From the NCBI RefSeq assembly GCF_032854445.1, contig NC_088299.1, forward strand, positions 15,185,608-15,249,607: a stretch of 64,000 nt of DNA, read 5' to 3'. Below the pieces are notes generated by a model. The model ran no database searches and was not told the origin of the DNA. It worked only from the letters and a program-made list of their open reading frames with translations. The position numbers and the translations under genes are program-made. This document shows positions 50,823-64,000 of the stretch, one piece after another; the first letter of the stretch is position 1, and each line of letters starts with the position of its first letter. This stretch comes from Liolophura sinensis (taxonomy: Eukaryota > Mollusca > Polyplacophora > Chitonida > Chitonidae).

Positions 50823-53800
50823 GGGAGGGGCGGGGACGAGGGTCTCTGGCGATACATTACATAAATGGCTATAAATGGTTAACCAGCGCAATTGGCGGCT
50901 GCCGTTGGACACAACCAAGGTGGTTGGTTGCGATATCTTATACATGGCTATTACGTAATATAGAGGTACTCTAATGGTACACAAAGAAGTGCCCACAGTT
51001 CCCATTTATGCCCCAATGAAAAAACAAGAGGAAAAAAAGGATGCCGCTAATCTCTATCTCCCTTTGAAGGTGTTGTTAGTGTTGTAATATGTTTTTATTA
51101 ATGAGCTCAGTTACTCTTTGTCATGTAAAATGTCTTGAGAAGAACTTAATATAGTACATTGTCCGCACAAAGAAATAAACTTGCCCAACACCTTGACGGA
51201 ATAATGCATCCTCTTATTAATTGTGGGCTGAACGTCCATGTATAATTTAAAAAAGCTTCTTTTCATTCAATTTTCTAATATCTTCCTAATAAGACTTCCG
51301 TGTACCTGTAATTTTCAAGTCCAGGCACATATGGTAATTTAATCATGTCTTCTTGTGATCATTCCTGCCTTTAGTAATGGATTTTACCTGATATATTGCC
51401 CGTATGTTCAGGACGTACATAACAATGATATATTTGAGACGCCTACAGAGCTCACATGCGGTACAGATAAATTATCGAATCCTCCAGACGAAGTCAGATG
51501 TGTCAGTTGAGTAGACTTTCTCCCTTTGTTGGACTCCAACAATGGCCATATCACCTATGTATCGATCTTCTGCAGTGAACTGATGAGTCTTTGCAGGATG
51601 AATTCGTTACATGGTTACTCAGTGATAGGATATGCAAATATATAATGTCAATAATGTCAATAATCCCCATACTGGCGTTAGGATTATTACTGACATATAT
51701 TTGCCTATCCTATCCTCTCCTATCCTATCCTATTGTATAATCATGTAACCAACAGTATCCCACATAAAACATTTAGAGGCATATACCTGCCTTATATATC
51801 TTGGGTTACACGACTGCGTAACAGTCTTGCCGTTTGTCATGATTTCTGGTGCCTTGTGCTGTTGATAAGTGGATGGTATATATTTCTCTTCAGTCCGTTT
51901 ATTGTCCAGTACACAGTAATGACAAGGTCTCAGATCTACAGCACAGTTCCTCGCTGAACTTTTACAAATATCTGTATACTCTTCCATAGCTGAACCGGGT
52001 CACGATTTTGTTTTCCAAAGGGCTGTTCTCAACATTGTCAAAACTGTTTGATATAATACAAGTTTCCTTTAATCCTGATTTCATTCTAGCCTTATATCGC
52101 CGAGTTAATCTTGAATAATGAACACCATGACATCAACATTAACCACAATTTAACTCACACATTGAAAGCAGCCGAACTTCCCTAACTGTCATTTTTGAAT
52201 CGAGTCCACCGCACTCGGCATCGTTTAGAAAAAAATACACTCCTAGAACGTGAGGCATTAAGCCAAGGAGATTTACACAGCTAAAATGGTTATGGACAGA
52301 GACAACAGATGTACATTAATAACAGTCACAGAGAAAAAAGAAAATACTTTTAGTTTAGGAACAGTAGGCAGTTCCAGGAACAGAGTCACGGTTATTCAAT
52401 ATGGTGGCTGATGAAGTTCGTCTGATGACCGACACGATACGCCGGTGACCTTTGCCTTTTTTCTCACGAACAACAAGTATGTATGAAGACAAGATTACTC
52501 ATGAGCATATACTGTAACCATTTTTCATATTACTCAACGGAGCGGAGGACAGCACAGTCGAAATGTGCCAGTCCCAGATAGTAAATACACTCAAGAAGAA
52601 ATGGTGGAGTTGTCTTAATCTACAAACCTGTATCTCCATTACGAAAACGACTTTACCGAGTTAAACTTTTCAGTACTTCATTACTTTGCCTAAGAATGAT
52701 TAATTTATTTATTTGAGTGATGTTAAACGCCCTGCTCAAGAATTTCTCATTTTAATGGTGATGATGAGGATCTTGGGTGGAGGAAACTACATTGCCTGAC
52801 GAAAGCGAACGCCAAACCAAGACAGACGACAAACTGCCAAACATAATGCCGCTGCTGAACCGATGAGAGCTGGATTCGATCACGCGGCATCACTGGTGAA
52901 GAGCCGGGTAGCAGTAAGCTGGCTCTTAGCCGTCTGAGCTGTTCAGAACGAGGGAGTAAAGCTAAAGTATCGGTCGGACCGATGTCACTATACTGTAACT
53001 GTTCTTTCTTGTTGCCATTACATGCATTAGTATGGAGACCAGCTTTCTAGGAAAATGGTTTTGCGTTTTTTGGGTGTGTCGTTCATGAAAATGTATGATG
53101 TTTTAACCAATCAAATACTCGGGTAATATGTTGGATGCAATTCACGACCCGATACATTTTATGTAACAGTTAAAGGTAACAGACTTGGTCACCATGTTAT
53201 TTGTCCGGTAATCCAGACCCTGGACTGACCAATGCATGACCTATACCAAGCCAGGAAGCCTATATAGGGATAGAAACTGCAATCTACCGACATTCCTGAT
53301 CTTAATGAATGTGCATGGCTCGGGGTTGAACCCGAGTCTCGCGTTCTCGAGACCTGTCTTCCAATTATCCAGTCAATCCACGTACACGTACAACAATCGC
53401 CACAAATGTTATTTGCAAAGACAGGGCAAAACTTATGTCTGTTTTTTCAAGGTGACAAACACTTTTGTAGCCTAGAGTGTATTTTCCAGATATCTTGACA
53501 ATATTGTCACTAAAAGATCACATGGGTGTTTGTTTAGTGCCACAGTCGCACTCATACATGATCTACAATCCATGATATGTTCCCTTCAACAGGGCTTGCA
53601 GCACACGCTTATGTGTACAGTCACTGGCGTCCAACGCATGTTGTAACCCACCTTTAAGAAATAAAGATGACATATTTTGACTAAACGTGTGGTTGCTCTC
53701 ATTGTCACACAAGTCACGAAGCAGAATTCAGGCGTACATATAATCCCTTTACCATTGAATTTGTTTGAAAGTCGCACTCTTGCATGATCAACCATCTATG

Positions 53801-54276
53801 ATATCAGTTCTTTTCAACAGAGCTTGTAAATGTATTTTATCGAACAAAGTGTTTTCTGTAACTCATGCTCATGTGTCGAGTCGACCTAAACATAACGTCT
53901 CGCTATGTAAAGGCCACTTGCTTTGCCACTATCATGGAGAACATCACAGAGTATTAGCAAAGTATCTGTGAAATGCTACAGTACATGATATGAGTTCTGG
54001 TAGAAATAGCACTGTTGTTTTCGACGAATTATCGCTGTCGCCGAGGTACTTTCTTGGATGACAAAACTGTAGACAACAGACAACGCCTGTAACACAGTTC
54101 TTTTCCTGCTGGTCGTGGAAAAAAGTTTGGAGGTCGGGACCTAAATCCTTAGATAAAGGCCTGTACACAACATTCCCATATGACACTATTTGTAGACTCC
54201 AATGTCATACATCCACTGATACCATGTTCGAGCGTACTGAAATAAAGGAGAATAGTAAGAATACAGTACAGTCACA
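50823..54276. other. Non-coding right part of A'
   Basis: Holds the (CCTAT)n run at 51,704-51,734, the degenerate SINE at 52,695-52,975 and the dispersed 55-base direct repeat near 53,545 and 53,771. No gene seen. Confidence 0.5.
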
Positions 54277-57200
54277 CAGGTGGGATGGACATGTACTTGG
54301 CATAAATATCAGACAGACATGGTTTGACACTCAGATGTAATGGACATGCACTTGACAGATATGTTGAATAGAAATGGTTTAACACACAGGTACGATGGAC
54401 ATGTACTTGGCACAAATATTAGACAGACATGATTTGACACTCAGATGTGATGGACATGCACTTGACAGATATGTTGAATAGAAATGGTTTAACACAGAGG
54501 TAGGATGGACATGTACTTGGCACAAATATTAGACAGACATAGTTTGACTCTCAGATGTGATGGACATGCACTTGACAGATATGTTGAATAGAAATGGTTT
54601 AACACAGAGGTAGGATGGACATGTGCTTGGCACAAATATTAGACAGACATGATTTGACACTCAGATGTAATGGAATGCATTTGACAGATATGTTGAATAG
54701 AAATGGTTTAACACAGGGGTAGGATGAATATGCAATTTGCACTTATATGGGAAAGACAAGGTTTAACACAGGCAGAATGGACATGTGCTTGGCACAAGTA
54801 TTGGACAGCCATGGTTTGACACACGGGTGGGATGGACATGTACCTGGCACACATGTAAGACAGACACTATTTGACACACAGCTGGATTAGACATGTTCTA
54901 TGCGCATATGTGGGACAGATATGGTTTGACATCCAACCGGGATATGTACATGTTCTTGGGGCACATGTGGGACAGACATGGTTTGGCACACGGGTGGAAT
55001 GGACATGTACTTGGTACATATGTGGGACAGACATGGTTTGGCACACGGGTGGAATGGACATGTACTTGGTACATATGTGGGACAGACATGGTTTGGCACA
55101 CGGGTGGAATGGACATGTACTTGGCAGATGTGTGGGACAGACATGGTGTGTACATATGAGATGGACATGCACTTGGCACACATGATATATAGACATGCTT
55201 TAACAAACATGTAGGATGGACTGATGTATGGTTTTACATACAGGTGGAATAGACTTGAGGAAATATGTAGGGCAGACATTGTTTAACATACAGATAGGAT
55301 GGGCATGTATTTGGCAGATATGGTGGACAGACACGGTTTGGAAGACAGTTGGAAGTGACATGTTCTTGGTGTATATGTGGGACAGATATGGTTTGACATC
55401 AAGGTGGGATATGGAAATGTACTTGGTACATACGTGGGACAGACATGGTTTGGCACACAGGAGCGAAGGACATGTACTTGACACAGACGTGCGACAGACA
55501 TGGTTTGACACACAGGAAAAATGAGCTTGTACTTTGAACATACGTGGGACAGATATAATTTGACACTCAGGTGAAATGGACTTGTACTTGTTACATACGT
55601 GGGAGAGGCACGGCTTGACACACAGGAGAGATGTTCTTATTCTTGATAGATATATGGTACACACAGAGTTTGACATACACCTAGGATGATTATGTACTTG
55701 TTACACACGTGCGACAGACATGGTTTGACACACAGGAGGGATGAGCATGTACTTTGAACATACGTGGGACAGATATAATTTGACACTCAGGTGAAATGGA
55801 CTTGTACTTGTTACATACGTGGGAGAGGCACGGTTTGACACACAGGTGAGATGTTCTTATTCTTGATAGATATATGGTACACACAGAGTTTGACATACAC
55901 CTAGGATGATTATGTACTTGTTACACACGTGGGACAGACATGGTTTGGCACACAGGAGGGATGAGCATGTACTCAACACTTATGTGGGACAGATAAGGTT
56001 TTGACACACAGGTGGTGTCAAAATGGACTAACAGTATATATCGAGCAGACATGGTTTGACAAAAACGCGAGGATGGACTCATACTAGGTTGATATGTAGG
56101 ACAGACATGGTTTGGCATAGAGAGGGGATGGACATGTACTTGGAACATGTGTTGAACAGACATTGTTTGACACTCAGATTGGATGGACATGTACTTGACA
56201 TATACTTGTTACATATGTGGAAAAGTCACGGTTTGAACATCGGTAGGATAGACATGTATTGGGCACATATGAGGGACAGACATGGTTTGACACACAAGTG
56301 AAATGGACATGTACTTGACAAACAGGTGAAATGGACATGTACTTGGCACATATGTGGGACAAACATAATTTGACACACAGGTGAAATGGACATGTACTTG
56401 GCATATATGTGAGACAGACATGGTTTGACACACAGGTAAAAGAGACATGTACTTGGTGCATATTTGGGACAAACATAATTTGACACACAGATGAAATGGA
56501 CATGTACTTTGCACATATGTGAGACACACATGGTTTGACACACAGTTTGGATGGATAGGTGCTTAACACAGATGAGCGACAGGCATGATTCGACAAACAG
56601 GTGGTTGGAAAATGGGCTTGGCGTATGTGTGGAACAGATATGGTTTGACGCACAGCCGAGGATAGTCTCATACTGGGCAGATATGCAGGACAAGCACGGT
56701 TTGACTCACGGGTGGAATGGACTTGTACTTGGCGCATATGTGGGACAGACATGCTTTGGCACACAGGAGAGATGGATATATACTTGGCACATACGTGGGA
56801 CACACATGGTTTGACACAGATGTAGAATGGAAATGTACTTGGCGCATATGTGGTACAGACAACGCTTGGTGCACAAGTAAAATGGACATATGTGGAACAG
56901 ACATGGTTTGACACACAGGAGAGATGGACATGTACTTGGCACATATGTGGGACACACATGGTTTGACACAGATGTAGAATGGAAATGTACTTGGCACATA
57001 TGTGGTACAGACATGGCTTGGTACTCAAGTAAAATGGGCATATGTGGAACAGTCATGGTTTGACACACAGGAGAGATGGACATGTACTAGGCACATATGT
57101 GGGACAGACATAGTTTGACACACAGGTGGAATGGACATGTACTTGGTGCATATGTGGGACAGACTTGGTTTGACAAACAGGTGGGATGGGCATGTACTTG

Positions 57201-58775
57201 GCACCTATGAGGCACAGACAAGGTTTAACATAAAGGTAGGATGTACGTACATTTGGCACATATGTGGGAGAGGCATGGTTTGATACACAGCTTTAAATGA
57301 CATGTACTTGCCACATTTCTCGGATAGACATGGTTTGTCATACAGCAGAAATGGTTTGACATATAGTTGTGATGGACATGTACTTGGCACATGTGTTGGA
57401 TGGAGATGGTTTGACACACGGGAGAGATGGACATGTACTTGGCACATTTGTGGGACACACATTGTTTGACACAGTGGTGTGATGGATATATAGTTGGCAC
57501 ATACGTGGGGCAGACATGGCTTGGCGTACAGGTGTAATGGACATGTACCTGGCACATATGGGGGACAGACATGGTTTGACACACAGAAGAGATGGACATG
57601 TACTTGACAGATATGTGGCTCACATATGGTTTGACAAAGAGGTGTGATGGACATGTACTTGGCACATTTGTGCGACAGACACCGTTTGACACACAGAAGA
57701 GATGGACATGTACTTGGCACATATGTGGGACACACATGGTTTGACACACAGGAGAGATGAAAATATACTTGGCACATATGTGGGACCGACATGGTATGAC
57801 ACAAAGGAGAGATGGAGATGTACCTGGCACATATGTGGGACAGTCATGGTTTGACACAGATGTAGAATGGACATGTACTTGGTGCATATGTAATACAGAC
57901 ATGGTTTGGTACACAAGTGAAATGGACATATGTGTGACAGACAAGGTTTGACACACAGGAGAGATGGACATGTACTTGGCAAATATGTGGGATAGACATG
58001 GTTTGACACACAGGAGAGATGGACATGTACTTTGCACATATGTGGGACAGACATGGTTTGACACACAGGAGAAATAAACATGTACTTGGCACATATGTGG
58101 GACAGTCATGGTTTGACACACAGGAGAGATGGACATGTACTTGGCAAATATGTGGCACAAACATGGTTTGAAATACAGGAGAGATGGGCATGGACTTGGA
58201 ACCTATGTGGGACAGACATGGTTTGACACAAAGGAGAGATGGACATGTACTTGGTACATATGTGGGACAGTCAAGGTTTGACACACAGGAGAGATGGACA
58301 TGTACTTGGCACATATGTGGCACAAACATGGTTTGACATACAGAAGAGATGGGCATGGACTTGGAACCTATGTGGGATAGACATGGTTTGACACAAAGGA
58401 GAGATGGACATGTACTTGGTACATATGTGGGACAGTCATGATTTGACACAGATGTAGAATGGACATGTACTTGGTGCATATGTAATACAGACATGGTTTG
58501 GTGCACAGGTGAAATGGACATATGTGTGACAGACAAGGTTTGACACACAGGAGAGATGGACATGTACTTGGCACATATGTGGGACAGACATGGTTTGACA
58601 CACAGGAGAGATGAACATATAATTGGGACATATGTGGGACAGACAAGGTTTGACACACAGGAGAGATGGACATGTACTTGTGACATATGTGGGACAGACA
58701 TGGTTTGACACACAGGAGAGATGGACATGTACTTGGCGCATATGTGGGACACACATGGTTTGACACACAGGAGAC
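54277..58775. repeat. 55-bp minisatellite array 4
   Basis: About 82 units. The left edge (to about 55,900) is collinear with the left edge of array 1, including the 110-bp dimers and irregular units. The right part (57,900-58,770) is dominated by the CACACAGGAGA type and lacks the CGTACAGCTGT type that fills array 1. A local triplication of the unit with 'ggcacacgggtggaatgg' lies at 54,970-55,110. Minus-strand open frames are repeat shadows. Confidence 0.96.
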
Positions 58776-61700
58776 ATGGAAATGTAATTACTACACAAGT
58801 AAGAAATACTTCTACTTATTCAGATGGCATGAAGATAACGAAGTATATTTGTGTATTCTTGGGTTTTTACCTCGTTCTTTACAAGTTTTCAGTCATATGA
58901 ACACGAGGTGTCATTCGGTGTGCGTGTATATACAGTGCCTTCTTTTTTCAGGTCGAGCCCATACCCTTTAAGTTCCGAGGTTAATTCTGGATCTTTTGAC
59001 TTCGAGGCGGACGCTTTAAACACTAGGGGTTGAAAATTACTGACCTAAGAACTGTACATGCTTCATATCTCGCCTAGTCACCACAGCACTCAGTATATAG
59101 AGTGAGTCGGATGGATGTTGGATTCATTGTGGGAGTGGGGTGGGTGGGGAAGACAATATGGCGAGTGAGCTGGATGAATATTAAATTTTTTATGGAGGTG
59201 GGTAGGTGGAGGGGTCAATATGGCGAGTGAGCTGGATGGATGATGGATTCATTATGGAGGTGGGTAGGTGGAGAGGTCAGTATGGCGAGTGAGCTGGATG
59301 AATTGTGAATTCATTATAAAGGTGGGTAGGTGGAGAAGGAACTAATGGACATGTCAGGTACCTGCCCATAATTATAATAAAACGTAATCTCTTTTACTTT
59401 CCATAGCCTGAGGGTTTTAAATGTTCATCTTGTGTTTTTCCCAAGTAGAACGTCCCTGTGAAAACTGAAAGATCGTTCAAAATTTAAATCGCCTCATCCT
59501 GGATTTGATGTGTAAACAGTTTATCCAATGAAAGTGGCGTTGTTTTTTCTTCTGTTAGTGTAATTTTCACTCATACCGTAAAATGATCGAAGTGTATTTT
59601 TATGAATTTCTAGCTTACCTGTATGGGTTTAAGGGAATGAAACCTCCAACCACCGAGTTTGTGTAACAAATCTTACCAAACATGCCCACAGAATGGCACA
59701 AGCGTGGCGATGCTTTCATTTCACCCCGGACTCTCAGTTCAGTGGTCAAAAATGTATCGATCGAAAGTGGCTATCAGCTCAAGGGACGAAACTCTGCTCA
59801 GATGTTAGCAGCTTAGTGTCCATCAGTTGTCTTCCCTGTGAACTCCTGGTTAGGCGGCGAGAAACTCATGTTTGTTGTTGCTTAACATTTGAAACTCACT
59901 TCCTTTCAGGAAGAGAGGTTAACTTTTGCTATTTATATGAGAAAGATAACTTTATCTGAATGCTAGCAAATGTAGACCTACGGTGATTTATTGTTAACAA
60001 ACCACGACATCCCGACTATAGGAACACAGGCTTGCAGTATTGATTTAGTTATTACTTATATTGGAACATTTTCAGAACATATTCTTAACTAAAAATGGTT
60101 AAAATATTTATAACGCTTACTCTTTAAAATTGAATAATAAATCATATAGTTCTCAGTTAAACGAAACAAACTTTATTTGGTTAAAAGGATCACCTAAAAC
60201 AATATTATTTGGGGAGAAAATGACGTCTTTCACCGTATATATTGTTTAGATCTGTTTTCAATAATTTTATCAGTTATTTGAAATTGTGGTTACAATTCTG
60301 TTTCATCATCCAAGTATAATCTACCCAATTAAAAAAATAACCGTGTGAATACACCGACATCTATATTTTGTGGGAGTCATATTTTATACGCCTATAGCGC
60401 GGGCGTAACGGAATCGCTCTCTGTGCAACAGATAACCAGTACATTCAATAAAATACATTGTTCCTAGAATCCACAGATTTTGGACTATGTGACACTGCAC
60501 CCGTATATTCAGAGTTGTAAGCAGTCAATGCTATCAGTTTCCTTGGCCTGCTGTGAGCGAATTACGCCCTGTTTAGACTCTGCATATCTGTCAACAAACA
60601 CTTTCGGTATCTTTAATAGCGAATATATGAATTTATTTATTATTATTTTTTTTGATTGGTGTTTTACGCCGTACTCAAGAATATTTCACTTTTACGACGG
60701 CGGCCAGCATTATGGTGGGAGGAAACGGGGCAGAGCCAGGGGAAACCCACGACCATCTGCAGGTTGCGGCCAGACCTTCCCAATTACGACCAGAGAGGAA
60801 GCCAGCATGAGCTGGACTTGAACTCACAGCGAGCGCATTGGTGAGAGATTCCTGGGTCATTACGCTGTGCTAGCGTGCTAAAAAACTGAGCCACGGAGGC
60901 CCCTCGAATATATAAAGCAGCTTCTGGCGTTTTTTGGGCTGTTTGATCAGTCACGTGATCTAACAGATATTCTGAATTTTATCCATATGCTTAAATCATT
61001 TTTTTCCCTAATCAGCTAATGATCTTTGAATGAAATTTCATTGCAAGTTTTAGGTGGATCGCCGCACCCATATTGTATTGTACCACTGTTTAAATAGCCA
61101 AAGTGCACATATACGGCCGCTGTATTCCTGGGTCGGGTCGTCGCCTCCGGAGGAGTTGTATTGGTGATTTTGACCCCTATAAAACGTTTACAAAATTACA
61201 ATAGGATTGCTATACAACTAGATTCGTGCTTATTTCTGAAACAAATGGAAATAAAAACAAGCACCACTGAGGCTAATCCTGCCATTCGGCTGTCGCTGGA
61301 TTTTATGCCTGAGTTTTGTAGTGGTGGCTTCAAAGACGAAAGAAGTGCTGACTTAGTTATCGCGGACGTCAGAGAAAGCACCCCCGCTTGAACACGGCGT
61401 TTGAGTAATTTTACTGTATTTTATAAAAGAAAACAGAAAATAACCATTCTTTGTATGCTAGAATTACTAAGGCGTAAAATTTAAAATCTTCAATTGTAAA
61501 AAAAATGTAATTAATTTTAAGCGTTGTCGGGTGAGATGGCGTCTTCTCACTCCCATAAATATTTCGGCATTCCAAATGAATATTGCACTGACTCGATGTT
61601 GGCTTCTCATGCCGCCTATTAGGACGATATTGACTTTGACTGCTTTCTGTTTTATACGGCTTGGGAGCTATCCTTTCTGTTGTTGTCCACTCTCTATCGT

Positions 61701-63016
61701 TTTCTAATTTTGCCTAAACTGTTTGTCCTGGTTTAAGTTCTAGAAGATTTTGGCCACCATGTTGAAAATTGAAGTATCGCTCACTGGACGATTTTGCTTT
61801 CCTGTCTCTCTCTCTCATCCTCTGAAAATAAAGATATCGTAAAAATTTCTCACAACACCCTACTCATGCCAGACATTCTATTTCAATTCGGGTGCGGAAC
61901 CCTTTTCCCTGTGTAGAAATTTCTTTGGCGCGTACACAAAGGGTTTCCACCCCGATCCTTGAAACTGCAATAAGACACGGCCAAGTCCACATAGAAATGT
62001 ATGTGTACTAACCATTGTTGTCAGTTTCATATCGTAGACAGCTAAACAGGGCTTAAGGAAATCGGACAAATTTGGGAGATTTTAGCCAAGGTAATTAACC
62101 GTTCTCAATGGGTATCTTAATTCAGTCAGGTCAGTTGGCGGATTAATATTTCCACCACTGTGCAAATATTTAAGTCGCCGTGAAAATATTCCAGTCGCAG
62201 TGGAAATATTCTTGCCATGAAAAAAATTTTCCTTTTAAGAATGTTTTTCTGTGTAAGTATGATTTTTCTCGTAAAAAGTTATTCCTTGTGTGAAAAATTT
62301 ACCGTGATTATGTAAACTGATTAGCTACATTTACTGATAAACAGCCTGATAAGCCGCCTTACTAGCAACTGCATGTATATATAGAAAACATCCCAAAAAT
62401 TCAATTCAATTATTAGTGATTTCTCCATTTTTATAGGCTGGAATTTAGCTACTTGTTTACAATATGTAAACGCTATATTTTAAATGTAAGTAGGCCAAGT
62501 ATAGTTTTTATATCTTGTCTACAGTCTAGTTTATATTTGGTTTTGGGGCCATGGAATAAAGGATGGCGGCTGTGTGGGACTTTTGGCCTTGTTGTTATAT
62601 GTAACCGCGTACGCAACCTAACAATACCTAAATGATCTCCCACATTTTTCAACACACTGACATCTGCCTTATCGGTCGATTGAATAAAATCTATAACATG
62701 GAGGTAGTACATTCGAAGCACGTTAGTCGGATTAATTTTTAAAAATTGAAACTCCACAGTATAATCGAGTTCGTTAAATACAGCTTATGTGCAAAATTAC
62801 AGCTTTCAGCTATGCCTTATTGTGTTAGTAAGGCTCCAAACTTTCCACTTTCAGGCCGAATTTTCCAGGTGACAGTGTGTTTGTTTACGAACAACCAGTC
62901 CTCGACAGCTACCGATGAAAGATTTGGGTCCATTAAGATGCACTTAAAACTGAAATTGTCGAGCACGCCCTCAAAGTTATTCTTGAGCACGTGAGTAAAT
63001 AAAATCAGTGCAGTAA
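58776..63016. repeat. Segmental duplication block B'' (copy 3)
   Basis: Collinear with B and B'. It keeps the 21,868-22,170 segment lost from B' and lost about 200 bases at about 61,595 (24,094-24,277 of B). It continues past an insertion at 63,426-63,500. No gene recognised. The 62-bp repeat is at 59,100-59,340. Confidence 0.95.
60640..60905 (-). mobile_element. tRNA-derived SINE in B''
   Basis: The same insertion as 23,125-23,395 and 34,870-35,145, with the tRNA-like head near 60,895. Confidence 0.88.
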
Positions 63017-63425
63017 GCTGAGTAACAAGGACCTGTTAGTGTCACTAGCTTTAACTCACCACTGGAATCCAGAACTTGTAAAATATGGACTTTCAACAAA
63101 CAGTCCTCTTGAACGACAGACTTTGCGCACCGCACAGTCCTGAAAGTTCAGGTGATCGGGAAATTCCGTTATCAAGACACGTCGACTGTCGGCTATGAAG
63201 GATGTAAACAAAGGCGTTCTGATTTTGTTACATATCAACAGCCAGATCTCTGAACTGCGACTGCGTATGGACGAAAAAAAAAAAAAACAAAAAAAAAACA
63301 AAAAAACAGTCGAACAGATCCAAACAAACGTCTGAAAACATTTCAGGGCAAACAAAATTTTTCCTAACTCATCCGACTACCTCGTTCAATGTTGTTAATC
63401 TACTGCCACTCATACCACCTCATAC
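63017..63425. other. Insertion private to B''
   Basis: About 410 bases stand where B and B' have 'ccgcccatt'. It includes an A-rich run at 63,273-63,306 interrupted by C. No terminal repeats or target duplication are visible, so its nature is unknown. The minus-strand frame over it (63,355-63,056) crosses the T-run and has no recognised domain. Confidence 0.6.
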
Positions 63426-63499
63426 CTGCACGGTTACACTGATGGAAGTGAATGATCTGTGGTTTCACTCCTAGACTAATAAAAATATAACCTGAAGTT

Positions 63500-63845
63500 T
63501 CAGTTTAATGGAAGCATGGCATGCGGTTTTAGTCTGGTGGAAATATGTCTGGTTTCGGTGACTGACCTAGGCGTTTTAGTATAATGGAATCGTGATCTGT
63601 GCTTTTGGCCTCATGGAAGTATGTCGTAGAGTTTTAGAACAATACAATTGTTATCTGTGGTTTTGGTCTAATGAAAGTATGACTTAAGGTTTTAGTGTAA
63701 TAGAATTGTGATCTGTGGTTTTGGTCTAATGGACGTATGACCTAAAGTTTTAGTGTAATGGAGTTGTGATCTGTGGTTTTGGCCTAATGGACGTATGACC
63801 TAAAGTTTTAGTCTAATGGAGTTGTGATCTGTGGTTTTGGCCTAA
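63500..63845. repeat. 58-bp minisatellite after B''
   Basis: About six units of the dimeric repeat seen at 37,515-38,625. Several units here share 'ggacgtatgacctaaagttt', a local variant. Confidence 0.9.
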
Positions 63846-64000
63846 TGGTCCGCCTCGGGAGCAGTAGATCCAGGGTAAATAATGAGTCGAGGCACACCTT
63901 AGACTTTAAAAGAGGAAGTTCTAACTTCCTCACTGGGAGTTCAGCATGAAGGGGATAGTGCAACGACTGGTTGATCCGTATCAGTATATTGGCTCGGGCA
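63846..64000 (+). mobile_element. SINE, 5'-truncated, running off the window
   Basis: 'ggtccgcctcgggagcagta' followed by 'gatccagggtaaat', then the hairpin and 'ttcagcatgaaggggatagt' match 46,480-46,630. The first 30 or so bases of the tRNA-like head are missing, and the element sits directly on a unit of the 58-bp repeat. The right end is outside the window. Confidence 0.8.

Larger units (their letters stand above)
43164..54276. repeat. Segmental duplication block A' (copy 2)
   Basis: Collinear with 1-11,653. It contains the (AT)n run (44,062-44,109), old SINE (44,858-45,160), fold-back element (45,374-46,003), LU exon 1 (47,017-47,110), hairpin (47,921-47,941), shortened 76-bp array and degenerate SINE (52,695-52,975). 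Between these I see no gene. Private changes are a SINE at 46,447-46,817, small insertions near 46,225-46,310 and a 107-base deletion at 53,931. A 121-codon minus-strand frame (49,624-49,259) mirrors the one in A and is not called. Confidence 0.95.

Overview
This window is eukaryotic, non-coding-rich, AT-rich DNA, most likely from a mollusc. The evidence is tRNA-derived SINEs with mollusc-like tails (a 'gagtacggcgtaaaac' type end and an (ACTC)n type end), large minisatellites, a hAT transposon, and one intron-split gene of the Ly6/uPAR (LU, three-finger) family. No bacterial, viral, rRNA or CRISPR features were seen. The organism call is an inference from repeat style and is not proven by the window.

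The layout is a tandem array of long, very similar units. Block A (1-11,653) recurs as A' (43,164-54,276). Both lead into an array of a 55-bp minisatellite (11,654-21,276 and 54,277-58,775), and each array ends at the same boundary, followed by block B (21,277-25,766, continuing at 29,685-29,714), B' (33,378-37,515) or B'' (58,776-63,016 plus 63,426-63,500). Behind B' and B'' comes a 58-bp minisatellite (37,515-38,625; 63,500-63,845). The order of one full unit is therefore B - 58-bp repeat - LU exons 3 and 2 - A (with LU exon 1) - 55-bp array - next B. Between B and B' the 58-bp repeat, LU exons and A are missing and about 1 kb of other sequence (29,715-30,694) stands there, so one unit looks gutted.

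The one gene I can rebuild lies on the minus strand. A signal-peptide exon at 47,110-47,017 joins exon 2 (41,233-41,036) and exon 3 (40,456-40,203) through phase-1 introns. The product is 173 residues with ten extracellular cysteines, a terminal Cys-Asn and a hydrophobic C-terminus suited to a GPI anchor. A second copy of the signal-peptide exon (3,587-3,494) lies in block A; its exons 2 and 3 should be just left of the window. The window thus shows part of a tandem LU-gene cluster expanded together with its satellites.

Mobile DNA dates the duplications. A hAT element (25,767-29,684) sits only in block B, with the empty site preserved in B'. A SINE (46,447-46,817) sits only in A', with the empty site preserved in A. 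A small terminal-inverted-repeat element (31,503-32,158) splits one 55-bp array. Older SINEs and a fold-back element are shared by all copies and predate the duplication. Many long open frames here are artefacts of the 55-bp array: its minus strand lacks stops in all three frames.
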